A stretch of 64,000 nt of DNA from Sarcocystis neurona (taxonomy: Eukaryota; Apicomplexa; Conoidasida; Eucoccidiorida; Sarcocystidae). The notes under the pieces were generated by a model that had not been told where the DNA came from, did no database searches, and saw only the letters and a list, made by a program, of their open reading frames with translations. Below are positions 37,534 through 48,958 of the stretch, piece after piece (position 1 is the first letter of the stretch; each line of letters starts with the position of its first letter). A program made the translations under genes and the position numbers. The DNA lies in NCBI GenBank assembly GCA_000727475.1, contig KL647288.1, forward strand, positions 11,073,870 through 11,137,869, read 5' to 3'.

Positions 37534-38163
37534 TTGACGTCTGATAAAAAAGGTCGTCGTGAAGAATGTCGTTCTCACGAAGAAGGGGAACTGCGATGCA
37601 GTTGGTACGTCCGCGTCCATTGTACGGCCTTTGTGCCCACACGAGGACGAAGCGAGCGGTCACTCGCGGCAGGAAACCCTGATTTATTATGGTTACGAGT
37701 GAAGCTGTCCACAGGTAAATTTGTTCACGTATCAACGTTGGTAGCCCAATCCGTGGCCCACGGTTCTTGCCATCCTTGCGCCTTGAGCAGAAACCGTGGA
37801 ACTCCGCGAGCTGCTACGCACGGGCGCAGGTGTGAAGATCGGGAGACGTGCTTATTGTACACAAACACGGTCACGTATTTGACCTTCCTGTGTTTTAAGG
37901 TAATGAAAGGGTTTTTTTCGCCTATCGAAACAAACCTGTTAAGACCTGGATTACGTAGGTTCGTGCTGACGAACTACACTTCGTCTGGGGGGATGTGTAA
38001 AATCTTTCGTAAGAATGGCTCTACCGGTTTGCATCCTCTATATCCGTGTGAGGGGATGGCGGAAATGTACCAGGAAAAGGTGCAAGTGCCGATAGTAGTC
38101 TCACCTGATATTAAACTTGCCACGCATGCAAGTTTTTGCCACAGTAAACACTCTGTAATCTAG
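37534..38163 (+). other. Long plus-strand open frame (209 codons), possible terminal exon
   Basis: The frame has no ATG at its head. Its end is the most protein-like (CEGMAEMYQEKVQVPIVV, then SPDIKLATHA, stop at 38161-38163). A frame this long is expected about 0.2 times by chance in this window by my estimate. An acceptor such as ATTACGTAG near 37,960 could start a terminal exon. Function unknown. Confidence 0.25.
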
Positions 38164-39459
38164 CTTGCACAGCCTTTGACAACAAATAAGTTACTCCGTA
38201 TTACCGAGAGTGAAATGCGTCAAGCGGTGAGATTGCGCCCCATCAGATACATTTGTCATCAAACGCACAACAGCACATCGTCTGCGGTTGATGTGGGTAC
38301 ATATGTATATGTATCTGTGTGCGAGTAAAGCTTATGTAGAGGCACCATGAACGCGTGAACGTATGGTTAAGATGTGAACGGGAAAGGCCTTTATTATGCA
38401 GCGCAGATCCGGACACCTGCACAGGATCCAGCAGGTCCGTGTGGCCAAGCATCACTGCTCACCACCTTTACAGTGCAGCTTCATCATCGGACGGCAGGTT
38501 GATGCAGGTCACACTGTCACATTAGCCGTGATGTGTTGTTACACGGTGGAGACATCTGGGATGGGTTGATTACGCTTTTAGCCCGTGGGCGTCTGGGTGG
38601 AGCTGTACTCTTGCTGAAAAGCAGTATTATCATAGTTTTATGCTGGAACAAGGATAGGCTGTCCACAGGATTTCGGGCATAAGCATGTCCTTTATCTCAG
38701 AATTCTCATTCCTCCGGCAGTCGACGTCAATGACCAGCACCATCTCAGGAGAAATCTCTCCTTACAAAGTTTTCGCCTACAGCTTGGTTCGCGTCTCCGG
38801 ACGGTGGTTACCAATATACGCGGCAAACGCCAGAAGTGCTGATGAAGTTTTTCGTCTCGTCGCTGCGGCGGATTGTAGACAACAGCAAGCCACACTGTGT
38901 CTTTTGGGCCCCGTGTCCCTGTTTCCTCTCCGATACAATCGCGGCAGGGCTTGCGCCCCTGTAGTCGAAGTCGGCTCACCCGTGTGTCCTTGACCCGTTA
39001 AACGTGCACTTTTCAACGTTGATCCCACAACACCGTATATCTGTATAGACGTCCACGTACCAGTTGTCGTAGTGACTGTATGTCCCCGTAGAATAAGTCA
39101 ACGCAGACATGGTAAGAAGCACGCACACGTACAGAGATAAATGTACGACAGAAGTAAACGCCGACGCAGACACACAGCAAATACCACGGGCGGCGTGAAA
39201 GGAACAACATGGAGCTCTTCTGGAGCACGTTCTTTTGAAGGAGTACAGTGTTAGAGGGAGAGCACACCTAGCGGGCAGGTGGGGTTATTCTTCAAAGTTC
39301 CACGAGTAAAGCAGCGCTTCCTTCACAAGTCCCGCACGACACGCCTATCTACCGTCTACCCTAGCGGTCTATTCAACCGTGAGAGAGCGCCACTGTCAGT
39401 TGGCAGAGTAGAATCGGCAGATTCATGAGTACCGGGACGGAGATTCCCCTAGAAAACCT

Positions 39460-39756
39460 ATGACTACATTCTTGCAAATATCAGTAATTGTCTGTTTAGG
39501 CCACACCGCATGTCTCCCCAAATCCACGACGTACCTTTTGTACTGGTGGAGGCATCCACCTCTTGAAAGTGTGCCTGAAGAAAAGTTGAAAGTATCACGT
39601 TCTGACACCAGCGTCCTTCCTTCATGGAAACTACAGATGACTCCTGTTTCCTCCCTTGTTACAAAGCCAACACCAACTGCCTTAGACGGTGCCACGCCTT
39701 TCGACGCCGTGACTTCGACTTTCAAAAATCTATTACAATTTCCGTCGCGAAAATGA
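39460..39756 (+). CDS. Hypothetical 98-residue ORF with signal-like N-terminus
   Basis: An ATG at 39460 starts MTTFLQISVIVCLGHTACLP, which looks like a signal peptide, followed by a Thr/Ser/Pro-rich body. The opposite strand is also open here. No family, no splice evidence. Confidence 0.2.
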   Translation: MTTFLQISVIVCLGHTACLPKSTTYLLYWWRHPPLESVPEEKLKVSRSDTSVLPSWKLQMTPVSSLVTKPTPTALDGATPFDAVTSTFKNLLQFPSRK

Positions 39757-39814
39757 CAAGCTAACGTGTGCGCACATCTATGCGCGCGTAGCTGGTGAAA
39801 CTTGAGACACACAC

Positions 39815-40225
39815 GCCGCATGTTTCAGGTTCACTACGTGGTGCAGCGTCACAAGGATACAAACATAAACGTGACAGGAAGATTGGAAAGCGTTTCGTTG
39901 GTCCTGTGTGGGATGCGGAACCCCAAAACTACTCCGTGGCGCCTGCGCCGCCGCATGTTTCAGGTCTACCCCTTGGTGCAGCAGCACACAGAGGATACAA
40001 ACATAAACGTGACAGGAAATTGGACACGTTTCCCTGGTCTCGTGTGGAATGTGAAAACCCAAAACACCACCATAGCGCCTGCGTCGCCACATGTTTCAGG
40101 TTTAATACGTGATGCAGCACCACATAAAGGATAACAACATGAACGTGACTTGGAGATTGCAAGGCGTGTTGCTGGTCTCGTGTGGAATGTGGAACTCCAA
40201 AAGTCCGTGGTGGTGCCTGCTTCCT
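39815..40225. repeat. 135-136 bp tandem repeat, three imperfect copies
   Basis: Each copy contains GCATGTTTCAGGT or close, TGGTGCAGC, GGATACAAACATAAACGTGAC, TGTGTGGGATG/TGTGGAATG and CCTGCG. The ATGTTTCAGG words start at 39820, 39955 and 40091, so periods are 135 and 136. The first two copies stay in frame on the minus strand and each encodes a similar peptide (HVYVCIL ... VxLKHAA). The extra base shifts the third copy. Copies differ by roughly one base in five, so it is an old or fast-evolving repeat. Confidence 0.9.
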
Positions 40226-40277
40226 TCGGTGCCCCCTTCCGGGACCGACGCATCCTTCTTCACAAATTCTCTGCAGC

Positions 40278-40631
40278 CTATTGTGCGTACACGCTGTGCC
40301 GGACAAGATCGCAGAAGTTTACGCTTTGAAGGTATCGTTTAAGTTCTACAAGGGGATACACTTCCACCAAAGTAATCTGGTACTTTTGAATGCGTTGGAA
40401 ATATCCTAAAATGAGAGTGCTTTCAACACGATGAATACGCGGTATGCGTTTCCACGTGTTGTTTCCGCTGTTCGCTAGGAGGGCCAAGCTGTCGACCTCT
40501 ACTTCGTTGTACTCCGGCATGGCTGTCATGATGGGGGAATTCTCCACGAGGCGTTCGCTGTTATGTTGCAGGCAAAGTCTCACTGTGTATCCTGAGGAAG
40601 CTTGCACCGAACGCAAGCATTCACGTGCCAA
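40278..40631 (-). other. Possible exon, acidic 117-codon frame
   Basis: Reads GYTVRLCLQHNSERLVENS, then MPEYNEVEVDSLALLANSG, then IQKYQITLVEVYPLVELKR before a stop at 40278. The balanced charge and alternating hydrophobics look like folded protein. No ATG at its head. I could not place it in a family. Confidence 0.3.
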
Positions 40632-40788
40632 TTATATACTGTAGTAGCACAAATAAAGCTGCTCACCGCGAGTATTCTCGCGCAGTGACAATTCAGCAGT
40701 CTGCTCGGGTGCCCCACGTGTTGCAGTACGAGGTACCTTAACGTACAAGTTGTGCTCCGGTATAAATTACGTGGGTCTCTGCAACAGA

Positions 40789-41056
40789 TAGCTCTCCCCT
40801 GATATTATTTCACGCATTTCCGTGCGACGACGGGCAACGAATAGCTTTCCTCAGACAGTATTTCACGCATTACCGCTGCGACGACAGTGCGTCCCCTCGT
40901 TATCTTCTTTTACAATATCTACAACCCGCGGCCCATAATTACGGTTTGTCGATCCAACGGGTGGTTCTCGCTTCTGATATTGTTTGAGGCATTACCCCCA
41001 CGGCGACGATGCTGCCCCTCATCGCCTGCGTTTGTACCATTTAGAGCCCGCGACCC
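40789..41056. repeat. Diverged repeat blocks
   Basis: Three blocks share GATATTATTTCACGCATT-like cores followed by GCGACGAC (cores near 40811, 40864 and 40987). The second and third also share CCCCTCGTT/CCCCTCATC and CCCGCGGCC/CCCGCGACC. The blocks are unevenly spaced (about 53 and 123 bases), suggesting a decayed tandem array. Confidence 0.55.
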
Positions 41057-41342
41057 GCTTCTGCATAATACCGACGCCAGTTGAATGCACGGCGCTGCCT
41101 ACGCGCCCTCTGACATCATCAGAGACACCCAGCAGGACCGTCTGTACAACACGACACCTACGGTCCTCGTGTCGAATAACTGAACAGCAGAAGGATACGT
41201 GGCACGGTTGTATACTGGGAGCCGCAGAAGGGCAAGCAGCTAAAAGGACGCGACCATTTACAGCCCCCTGCAAACACGCAGACATCATGTACGGCAAAGC
41301 TTGCCGAGTGTACCCCCCAGTCATGGTGCATCTATAAATCCT

Positions 41343-41642
41343 CTACATCCACGACTGACACCAGCCTACATATAGCCACTTGATAGTCACGTACAAACTG
41401 GACGAATTCGGTAAAATACCTGTGCCAGCGCCTGGAGTAGCGTACTCGATGATGAACAGGGGAGGGGACTGGTTACACAGGATGCGTGTCACACTGTAGG
41501 GGGATGCCAAAAACGTACGCGCTGCGCATCGCCGTGGTGGTGGTCGCACTGGCTCCGAAAACACGTTCCCAACCTCCGCCACTTCCGTGTCTGTCTGTAT
41601 AGGTGGTTCGCCAACTGGTCGTGAGTTCAGCTCTCGTACCAT
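41343..41642 (-). CDS. Hypothetical 99-residue ORF
   Basis: An ATG at 41642 starts MVRELNSRPVGEPPIQTD and runs to a stop at 41343, with an acidic N-terminal part (TEVAEVGNVFSEPV) and hydrophobic C-terminal part. Overlapping frames on both strands are also open. Weak evidence. Confidence 0.2.
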   Translation of the reverse strand: MVRELNSRPVGEPPIQTDTEVAEVGNVFSEPVRPPPRRCAARTFLASPYSVTRILCNQSPPLFIIEYATPGAGTGILPNSSSLYVTIKWLYVGWCQSWM

Positions 41643-42691
41643 ACCGAGGGATGCAGCTCCCCTGGCGTCGCGCGTTCAACCACCATATTCCAAAATCGTG
41701 GTGAGAGCCGCACCAGATGGTTGCTCCGATGTCCTTGAGTCTCCTCCCATACAGCAGACGTCCTCACATAACTTTTCTTTCTTTCTTTAATTTCCCCCCC
41801 CCCGTGGACTCATTGGAATCATTCAGCGCAAATCTGTTGTTCACGTCTGTCCACAGTTCAAAAGGAAAACACAGGAAACAGGTAAGGTTTTGCGGGCGCC
41901 GTCGCAACTTTTTCGTTCGATGGACATACTGGACAAATTACAGGACTTTTTCGTACGTAGAAATGGGGGTAATCGGAGTAATTTTCCCTTTGGTTTATGC
42001 ATCTATTGGTGCGTAGATTGCCGTGTTAAGTCTGTCTCTGTGCATTAATAGAAGGGGGCGCAAATGTGACAAGTCTGAGTGGCGGGGGGATGTTTCAAGA
42101 GGGAGCTCGGGACTACCTGTCCTTAGTATCCCTTTGCCCCGGGCGGTTTGTGGTTACGGAAGCAAAACACTTTTGAAGAACGGTTTTTAATTAGAGCGTT
42201 TTGTGGTGTCACCGACTTAGACGTGTCGAGCGTGATTGATGTGGGGTACCCTGGAACTTTTGTCGACGCCGGCCGTGATGGTTCTAACGTAGCGTGGTTG
42301 CAGCAGTGTTTTCTTTACCCTGGTAGCCCGTTGCTGAACTGTTCGATTTTTCCCACGCTATACGTTTCATAAGCTGTGGTGGGGATCCAGTGGCGTGTTT
42401 CGGTTTCCGCTGTTGGCCGTGTCGTGTTGTTGAACAAAAGTTACCACGTGGCGCATTGTTCGGTTTTCCACTACGGGTCGTCGGCTGCAAATGGAGACCG
42501 ACGTGAAATTAGACATCAAATACCCCACCACACTACCTTAAAGCCATGCTACGTATCAAGCTCCCTGTGAACTGCGACTTTTCCGACCGCATACTGGTGG
42601 CGGCCACAGAGGATACAAATCCCCCTGTTGCGGTTTGACTTCTGGATTTTGTGGACCTGTTTCAGGTTATCCTATTCCAGAACATTCCAAG

Positions 42692-43515
42692 ATGAGCGCT
42701 GCGGACTGCTGCCGGGGAACCTGCAAATGGTTCGATGCCAAGAAGGTGAGTATGAAGTTGCGCTTGTGTTTGCTTGTAGGTATCCGTTGAATTACTAGTT
42801 TTTTTGGAGGGGCGGTCGCTGTGGGGGATGTGTGGATGTTCTGCTTTCAGTGTTAAGGTACTTCCAGAGTAACGGATTTTGCGCATCTTGTATGGATGTA
42901 CATTGGTGGATGAGGACATTCGCCTGTAGACTACGTAGGCGACAAGTCCACTCGTGTGCCTTGTGTTACTTTGTATAGGGCTACGGCTTCATCACGTCGG
43001 AGGATGGAGTTGACTTGTTCGTTCACCAGTCTGAGATCCGTGCGGAGGGATTTCGGAGCTTGGCTGAGGGTGAACAAGTTGAGTTTCTCGTCCAGACGTC
43101 AAATGATGGCAGGCAGAAGGCGGTGAACGTGACAGGCCCCAACGGAGCTCATGTTCAGGTAGGAATTTTATTATTTTCTGCCTATTAGCAGCGAACAGTG
43201 GATACACGAGGCGCAAGTGCGGCGCAGTAGGTGTTCCCGAAGTAAAGTTGCAGTCAGCAAGTGTATACTGTACATAAGAGTGTTGCTACAACTCCAAATC
43301 GTGGGTATGATATCTCGCATCTGTGTGTCTATGCACAGGGTGAGCCCCGTCGTGGACCCCCACGCGGCGGCTACAACGGTGGCTATGAGGGTGGCTACGG
43401 GAATCGAGGGGGCTATGGAAATAATAATGGCTACAATAATTACAGGAACGATAACCAAGGAGGGTACGGCGGCCCCCAGGCTGGCGGGGACTACGGCAGA
43501 CGCCAGTGGAGTTAA
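42692..43515 (+). CDS. Cold-shock-domain nucleic-acid-binding protein with Gly/Tyr/Asn-rich tail
   Basis: Three phase-0 exons, 42692-42745, 42979-43158 and 43339-43515 (TAA), give 136 residues. The cold-shock domain fills residues 8-75: KWFDAKKGYGFIT (RNP1 core, split by intron 1 between KK and GYG), [10 protein letters not shown] (RNP2) and [18 protein letters not shown]. The tail (from about residue 79) is RGPPRGG followed by GGY/GNNNGY repeats and ends DYGRRQWS, like plant and animal CSD-GRP proteins. Such proteins bind single-stranded RNA/DNA and act in mRNA storage, translation or RNA chaperoning (family knowledge). All splice sites are canonical (GTGAGT, GTAGGA; TATAG, CACAG). Start: the ATG at 42692 begins a short leader [11 protein letters not shown] directly before the domain, as in the family. 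Confidence 0.95.
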
Positions 43516-44518
43516 TACTTTTTACCGAGGTAGACGCCCATTTTCCCCAAAGCTTTGTTTCCTTCCATACAGTAGCTCCTGGATAGCGAGAGTGATTTGC
43601 GGAATATAGATGTGATGGCGAGTGTGGAGCGGCACAGCATGATACACAGTAGTGTGGAATACAACAGGCGTTTTTACCAACGCGAACTATCTGCCTGTCC
43701 CATCAGTTGCCCGTACCTCGGGGACGTGGGCAAGTACGAGGACAACTCCGCGACGTAGCAGTGTAGGAATCACAGCAATCGAACATCGTACAATGTGTGG
43801 TGAAAGTGGTCCTTGGACTTCGGTGCACCGTTTGGGTCCAGACTGCATTCATGGGGAGTTCGATACATTTACAAGTCAGGCAGAGATGATCACACATGAG
43901 TTCTGGTTTCGCTCGATTTCTGTAAGACGCGAGAAACATGGCTCTCTGTCGGAACCGTTTCAGGCGTTAAATACGCATCACTTACTTTTGAGAATCCTGG
44001 TTTCCATCGACGACCATAAGTATGCTACTTCGTCGTTCTAAGCAGCACCCGAAAACATGGTATTTGGCTCTATATAGAATGAAGAATCTCGTCTCACCGT
44101 CAGGTTCATTCATCGCAGTGTGCATCAGTACAGTGTCAGTCCGAGTGTGTTTTATCTCGTCAACAAGAGTTTTCAGAAGCACCATTGGCAGTCCTCAAAA
44201 GTAGAGTTCTTGTAGAGTAGTAGTACAAGCGTCGGATATTGTTCTTTCGATGAAACGCATGTTTGATCAGTAGGAAGGTGTCAGAAAAGCATTTTTAGAA
44301 ATATAATCTGAATAATATACATGGGAAAGCCGAACTGTGAAGCAATGTGCATCATTGAGCTGCCCGCAGTATAGTGATATGTCCAGACAGTAGTCGGATG
44401 AAATTCCGTGAAGCATATAAACTTTTTGCGAGGTTCAGTTCGGCCCCTGTGAGAAGTGGAAAAGATTCTCCTCTGCAAAACCGGGAGGGCGGTATTCAGC
44501 TACGAAACATCCGTAAAG
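43516..44518. other. 3' flank; no gene seen
   Basis: The cold-shock gene's 3' untranslated region should start here. The region is somewhat AT-richer, and no exon chain was found on either strand. Confidence 0.35.
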
Positions 44519-45109
44519 TTAATGCTGCGTAAAACGCGTGCTGTCGTGCTGCGAGAAAGAATCGCTGTGGTAGTCGTCACGTTTACCGAAGTATTGTCTG
44601 ATATGAGATTGGACAAGTATTGAGTGCCGTAGTGGAATGTTTTTAGTGCCGTTGATTAGTGTCTTGAAAGTCTGTGCGAAACTGTCGACTGAGTCGATAC
44701 CGCGCATATATGTTCGACCATACAAAATTAAGCTTTGGGAGGACGCATGGGAATTAAGATGTTGCACGTGGACGATGTCATCGTTTTTGTAGAGATTCGT
44801 CAGGAAGTCTTTCCGGACACCACATGTCACATGAAAGTCGAATTCGTCCGCTAAACCGCGCGTAAACCAGCTGTTTAGGATCGGGTGCCTGCGGGCACGT
44901 CCCTGGTTTGCGCAACCACAGTCACTTGGGTGTGTACAACTTTCAACACATCCGATGACTCCGGGCACTGCGGAGGTGGTCCATGACGCTTGAATGTATG
45001 CCAAGGGGTGGTATGGACGAAGCATCAGACAGTATAATGTTTTCAAGCACCAACAATTCAAAAGCCAGCACGGCGTGTGCACGTGTGCAGGCTGTGGGGC
45101 ACGATTCAC
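44519..45109 (-). mobile_element. piggyBac-like transposase fragment (DDE_Tnp_1_7 type), probably degenerate
   Basis: An open frame of about 196 codons (no ATG at its head) carries two elements of the piggyBac transposase core in the right order. First is NSWFTRGLADEFDFHVTCGV, then RKDF, matching the family pattern DN(F/W)FTS..L......GT.RK. About 55 residues later comes RTYMRGIDSVDSF, matching YNxYMGGVDxxD. In the family the Asp of the first motif and that of GVD are catalytic. Here the second Asp is kept and the first appears lost (LNSWFT in place of DNWFT). The spacing between motifs is shorter than in intact elements. N-terminal and C-terminal Cys-rich parts are not recognised in place. 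I saw no clear terminal inverted repeats with TTAA ends. It may be a relic or a domesticated, diverged gene. Confidence 0.4.
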
Positions 45110-45187
45110 ATTTGAGGTGATAAGATGATGCTGCTGAAATAACGGACTGATGAGCTGCGTTTGCCTCAGATTAGTTATCTGGCGTCC

Positions 45188-45433
45188 TCAAGAACTCAGA
45201 TCCCGTAGATTCCGCATTAGGTAGGCGTCGGGTTGGCTTTCGCTTAAGGTGTGGTCCACAGGCAGTCCATCGAGCAGTTCCACCTGTAGATCATGCTCAG
45301 TACACACTCTAGTAGGTTTGTTACGTCGTGAGCACATAGTAGAGGTCTGGATGTCATGCCACCACAGGTCTACCTTATCCGTACACGTGGAACATTGTTC
45401 CGCTGCGTTGCGCGGTCCGGCGGGTTCATACAT
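45188..45433 (-). CDS. Hypothetical 81-residue Cys-containing ORF upstream of the transposase fragment
   Basis: An ATG at 45433 starts MYEPAGPRNAAEQCSTCTDK. The frame continues STMCSRRNKPTRVC and ELLDGLPVDHTLSESQPD to a stop at 45188. CxxC and CSRR...C pairs suggest a metal-binding module. It lies just upstream, on the same strand, of the piggyBac-like frame, but the Cys-rich module of piggyBac proteins is normally C-terminal, so the link is uncertain. Confidence 0.3.
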   Translation of the reverse strand: MYEPAGPRNAAEQCSTCTDKVDLWWHDIQTSTMCSRRNKPTRVCTEHDLQVELLDGLPVDHTLSESQPDAYLMRNLRDLSS

Positions 45434-45958
45434 CAAATACCGAACGAACCCGAGTGTAGTACAGCAACTACGCTATATCAAGTAATACGAGTGGAAGGTA
45501 CCCGCTACGTCATGGGGGGGGATGCGGGCTGTATGACGGGCGCAAACGAGCACACGATGAAAGGCAAAACCAGCGCACGCGACTAACCGCCTCGCGAGCG
45601 GTGTATGAAAGCAGGGTGGTAGCAAATCACCCCGAAGCTACACAGGTGCGTCTGTTGGAGTACACCCACCACAGTTGTTCCGAGGGGGTATACACCAACT
45701 TGGAAGCATCTAGACTATAAATATTCGTTTTATGTCCTGATGTCACCTGGGCTGTTTAACGGACCGTCCGGCGGGCGACGCGCTGACACAGCTGCAGGAT
45801 GTGAAACCCGAAGTATTATTCTTCCACGTGGATACGCCAGTTACGTAGCTAAGCTTCGTCTTACATTCACTGTTTTGAAAGTCTACGGCAGTGTGTCCCT
45901 CCTTTGGATATGGTTTCATTCGCAGCAGTGTGCTCTGCGCTGTGTGCTCTTGGGCGCA

Positions 45959-46112
45959 GCGCGCAGCGTAATTTACCAGCCATAATAACCGAACAACACT
46001 ACCATATTTCAAAGTCGCAGTACTCGCGGGACGGTGCGCGCAGCGTAATTTTCTAGCCATAATAATCGGACAACAGTACCACACTTTAGAGTCGCAGTGC
46101 CCGCGGGGGCGT
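45959..46112. repeat. 77-bp tandem duplication, two copies
   Basis: GCGCGCAGCGTAATTT, AGCCATAATAA, CGGACAAC/CGAACAAC, AGTACC/ACTACC and GTCGCAGT recur 77 bases apart (CAGCGTAATT starts at 45964 and 46041). The copies are about 85 percent alike by eye. No coding role seen. Confidence 0.8.
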
Positions 46113-47023
46113 GCGCCATAGTTCCGACCATTGTTTTGAACGCGAGATGCATAGAGATGGCTAAAATGAGGTTCACTGGGGTGGATCGTGTTTTGTGCAC
46201 TTCTGATCTTCCACCAGTGCGCTCAGCAACTCAGACCGGAATCCATGTGTGAACAAAGTAAGCCATAGACGTTTTTTCAAAAGTGGAGTTATGCGTTGCC
46301 CAAGTATTCAAATTTCATCGATTGACTACGATCTAAGACCTCGCCCCCTTCGCTTTGTCTCTTGCGAGCACTCCACTGTTCTACCGGCCTGAACATGTAT
46401 GTGCGATTATTCATCACGTGTTTCACAGCCCACCATCAAGTGCTGCAAAGCAAGTGGAGAAGACGCGCGCACACGAGTTTTACAGGAAATCCACTGGACA
46501 CGTGACACACATACATAGATACTCTTCTCTACTTAATTTGGACTGGTGTCACTACATTCGTAGAAATATTTTCCATTTCCGTGTGCTTTGCCCTTTTTCG
46601 CAAAGCACCTGCCACAGTCGCTGGGGCTCGTTGTGCTCTCGTGTGACCTCCTACGTTTTCGCAGACCTCAACAGCTGTGACATCCGCAGCAGAAGAGTTA
46701 GTCTTCACAGTTGCAAGGGTCTCACTAGGGACCCTACAAGCAAGCATCTTGATTTCACGGAAACATAGGAACGTATCACTCGACTACACGCCCTACTGCA
46801 GGCAAGTGCTGTACCTGTAGGTGTTTTACTGGGACTACCGCTTGCTCAACAGCTTTCGCCAGTTCTCCAGAATTGGAAAGAGCATCTCCTGCTCCAAAGG
46901 GACCCACAACTCCAATGCCCGAGCGGTAGAGGCTGCTCTGTTTGAAGAACTCCAAACAGCTACGAAGCTGACAAAACACAACCCAGCCGCGAAACAGTTT
47001 GGCTTGGACCTACCTGACGACGC

Positions 47024-47026
<3 letters not shown>

Positions 47027-47060
<34 letters not shown>

Positions 47061-47098
47061 CACCACACCACCCACCACACACACACACACACACACTA
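47027..47098. repeat. (AT)n followed by (CA/CCA)n microsatellite
   Basis: About 13 AT units run straight into CACCACACCACCC and about 10 CA units. Such alternating purine-pyrimidine runs are typical of the spacers in this window. Confidence 0.9.
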
Positions 47099-48433
47099 GG
47101 AAGCTGCTAACACGTTTTGCAAGGTGGCGGACCAGCCAAGGTGGATACCAAAGCATAGCAGCCATCACGCATGGAGACATTGTGAAGTGAACCTGTAGAT
47201 TTTGCCGTACGCGTAAATATTTCAGAAGAATACATCTACACAGGCATCACCATCGGGCCGGTGGAGCCGTGGCGCGCATGCCCGTGAGGTATATATAAAA
47301 AGTACAGGAGTATACCGCACACCGAAAACCACTCCGTGAATGAATATCATAGAGCGCTTCTTCTCCACAAAAGTTTGGCACAACATTCAAAACACTCGTT
47401 GAGCTTCAGTTGTGGAAAACACATACCCTTAATACCCAGATTACGAAAGAAGGAACGCTCACGACACATTAGCGAAGCACCAGCAAGGGACGCCACCGAG
47501 AGACGAACATCTTGTAGCTATTGCGTGACAAATATGCGTGTTCATCTGGTACGATGGAGTGAGTCTATTCAAAATAAATCCCCCAGAAGCTCATTCAAAT
47601 ACACCAGACAACGCAAAGACTTGAGATGCGAGCACTTGTCTGCATACGGTTTGCCATAGGCACCTTCTACACCATGTTCAACGACGGCGCGCAGCGGCAG
47701 CAATAACCAGCAACGCAACTGCTCTGGAGCATGGGACTGCGTGTCCCTCATCAGTCTACTTTGCAAGCGAATTTCCTACGCGAAAAGAGCCGAAGACTAT
47801 ACCAGCCTTCTAAAGCCGCTATGCCTTGCACCGTGACGGTGTGCCACCTTCCCACTAACATCACGTGATCATCTCAGACGTTATTCCTCTCCGCTTTCTG
47901 CCGGAAAGGGCGTACAAGACAGACCTGGTTGACGCTGTGATACAGACGCATACATGAGGATGGTAAACTCAGCCATACACTACTATGCCGGTGGGCGACA
48001 GCCCGTCTACGTATGTCTACACGTATCTGGACAAGACACATGTCAGTGTCGCTCACGCCGAGAGGTGAGAAGCAGCACATTCTTTCTCCGCCCCTGAATC
48101 AGGGCCAGAATCAGGCACCACCTGATTCTGTTCGCGGACGGGCTTGTGCACGCATAGGCTGTCTCCAGTAATTTCACTTCTAAAAAAGAAGACGAAAGTA
48201 GCTGACACCGCTTTGCAGGTTGAAACGCACCCCTCATCGCCAACGCCTTGCTATGCTACCTTAAGTGTCACTGCTTTTTATGTCTGCTGTTGCTGTACGC
48301 CCCTGTGGTGTGTGTGATGACGTCAGTCACTGCCCGCGCAACTGCGTTCGAAAGGTTGGCCTTTAAACTTCTGCACGGATCTGGCTTCTCTTCCGCACGC
48401 CACTGTCTGTGAACATAAGTAAGTGTACGCCTA

Positions 48434-48502
48434 CATATATATATATATATGTACATACATCCACATACGTAGACTTGCATATATATATATATATATATAT
48501 GT
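48434..48502. repeat. Two (AT)n microsatellites
   Basis: Runs of about nine and eleven AT units separated by a short GTACATACATCC-type spacer. Confidence 0.85.
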
Positions 48503-48873
48503 ATACGCATGTTTGTGTACACACACACATACGCGCACGTGCGTATGTGTGTGTATGCTCTGTTTTCCTCTGGTGTGAGTGGCGGTAGTGGTCTCCCTCT
48601 GGTGAATGTTGGCGGCTGCTCTCACATCCGATTTTTAGTATGATTTGATGCAGACCGACGTATGAACACGCGTATGCAACATATACGTATACACATACAC
48701 AATATTGGAAGAGGAACCTAAGTACATGCAGTTCCGTAGAAATACGCACGTGGAGGCGATTTTCTCTCTTCCTAGGGCCACACAGACACAGCCATACACA
48801 CCTTCCCAGATACTTCCACACCTGGTGATTTGCGTACCCAAAGCTACACGAAGCTTCCTCTGACCTGGGGTTA

Positions 48874-48958
48874 CTGTATCTGTTAACTTTTGTCTCTACA
48901 CATCTCTCTATATGACAACTGTATCTCTTAACTTTTGTCTCTACATATCTCTCTATAC
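48874..48958. repeat. 45-bp tandem duplication, two copies
   Basis: The unit CTGTATCTGTTAACTTTTG with TCTCTACACATCTCTCTATA recurs 45 bases later with few changes (48874-48918 and 48919-48958). Confidence 0.85.

Noticed and set aside
46776..47030. Three mutually exclusive protein-like frames
   Set aside because: Two plus frames and one minus frame are equally plausible by eye and none has a supported splice chain. It shows how little frame appearance alone proves here.
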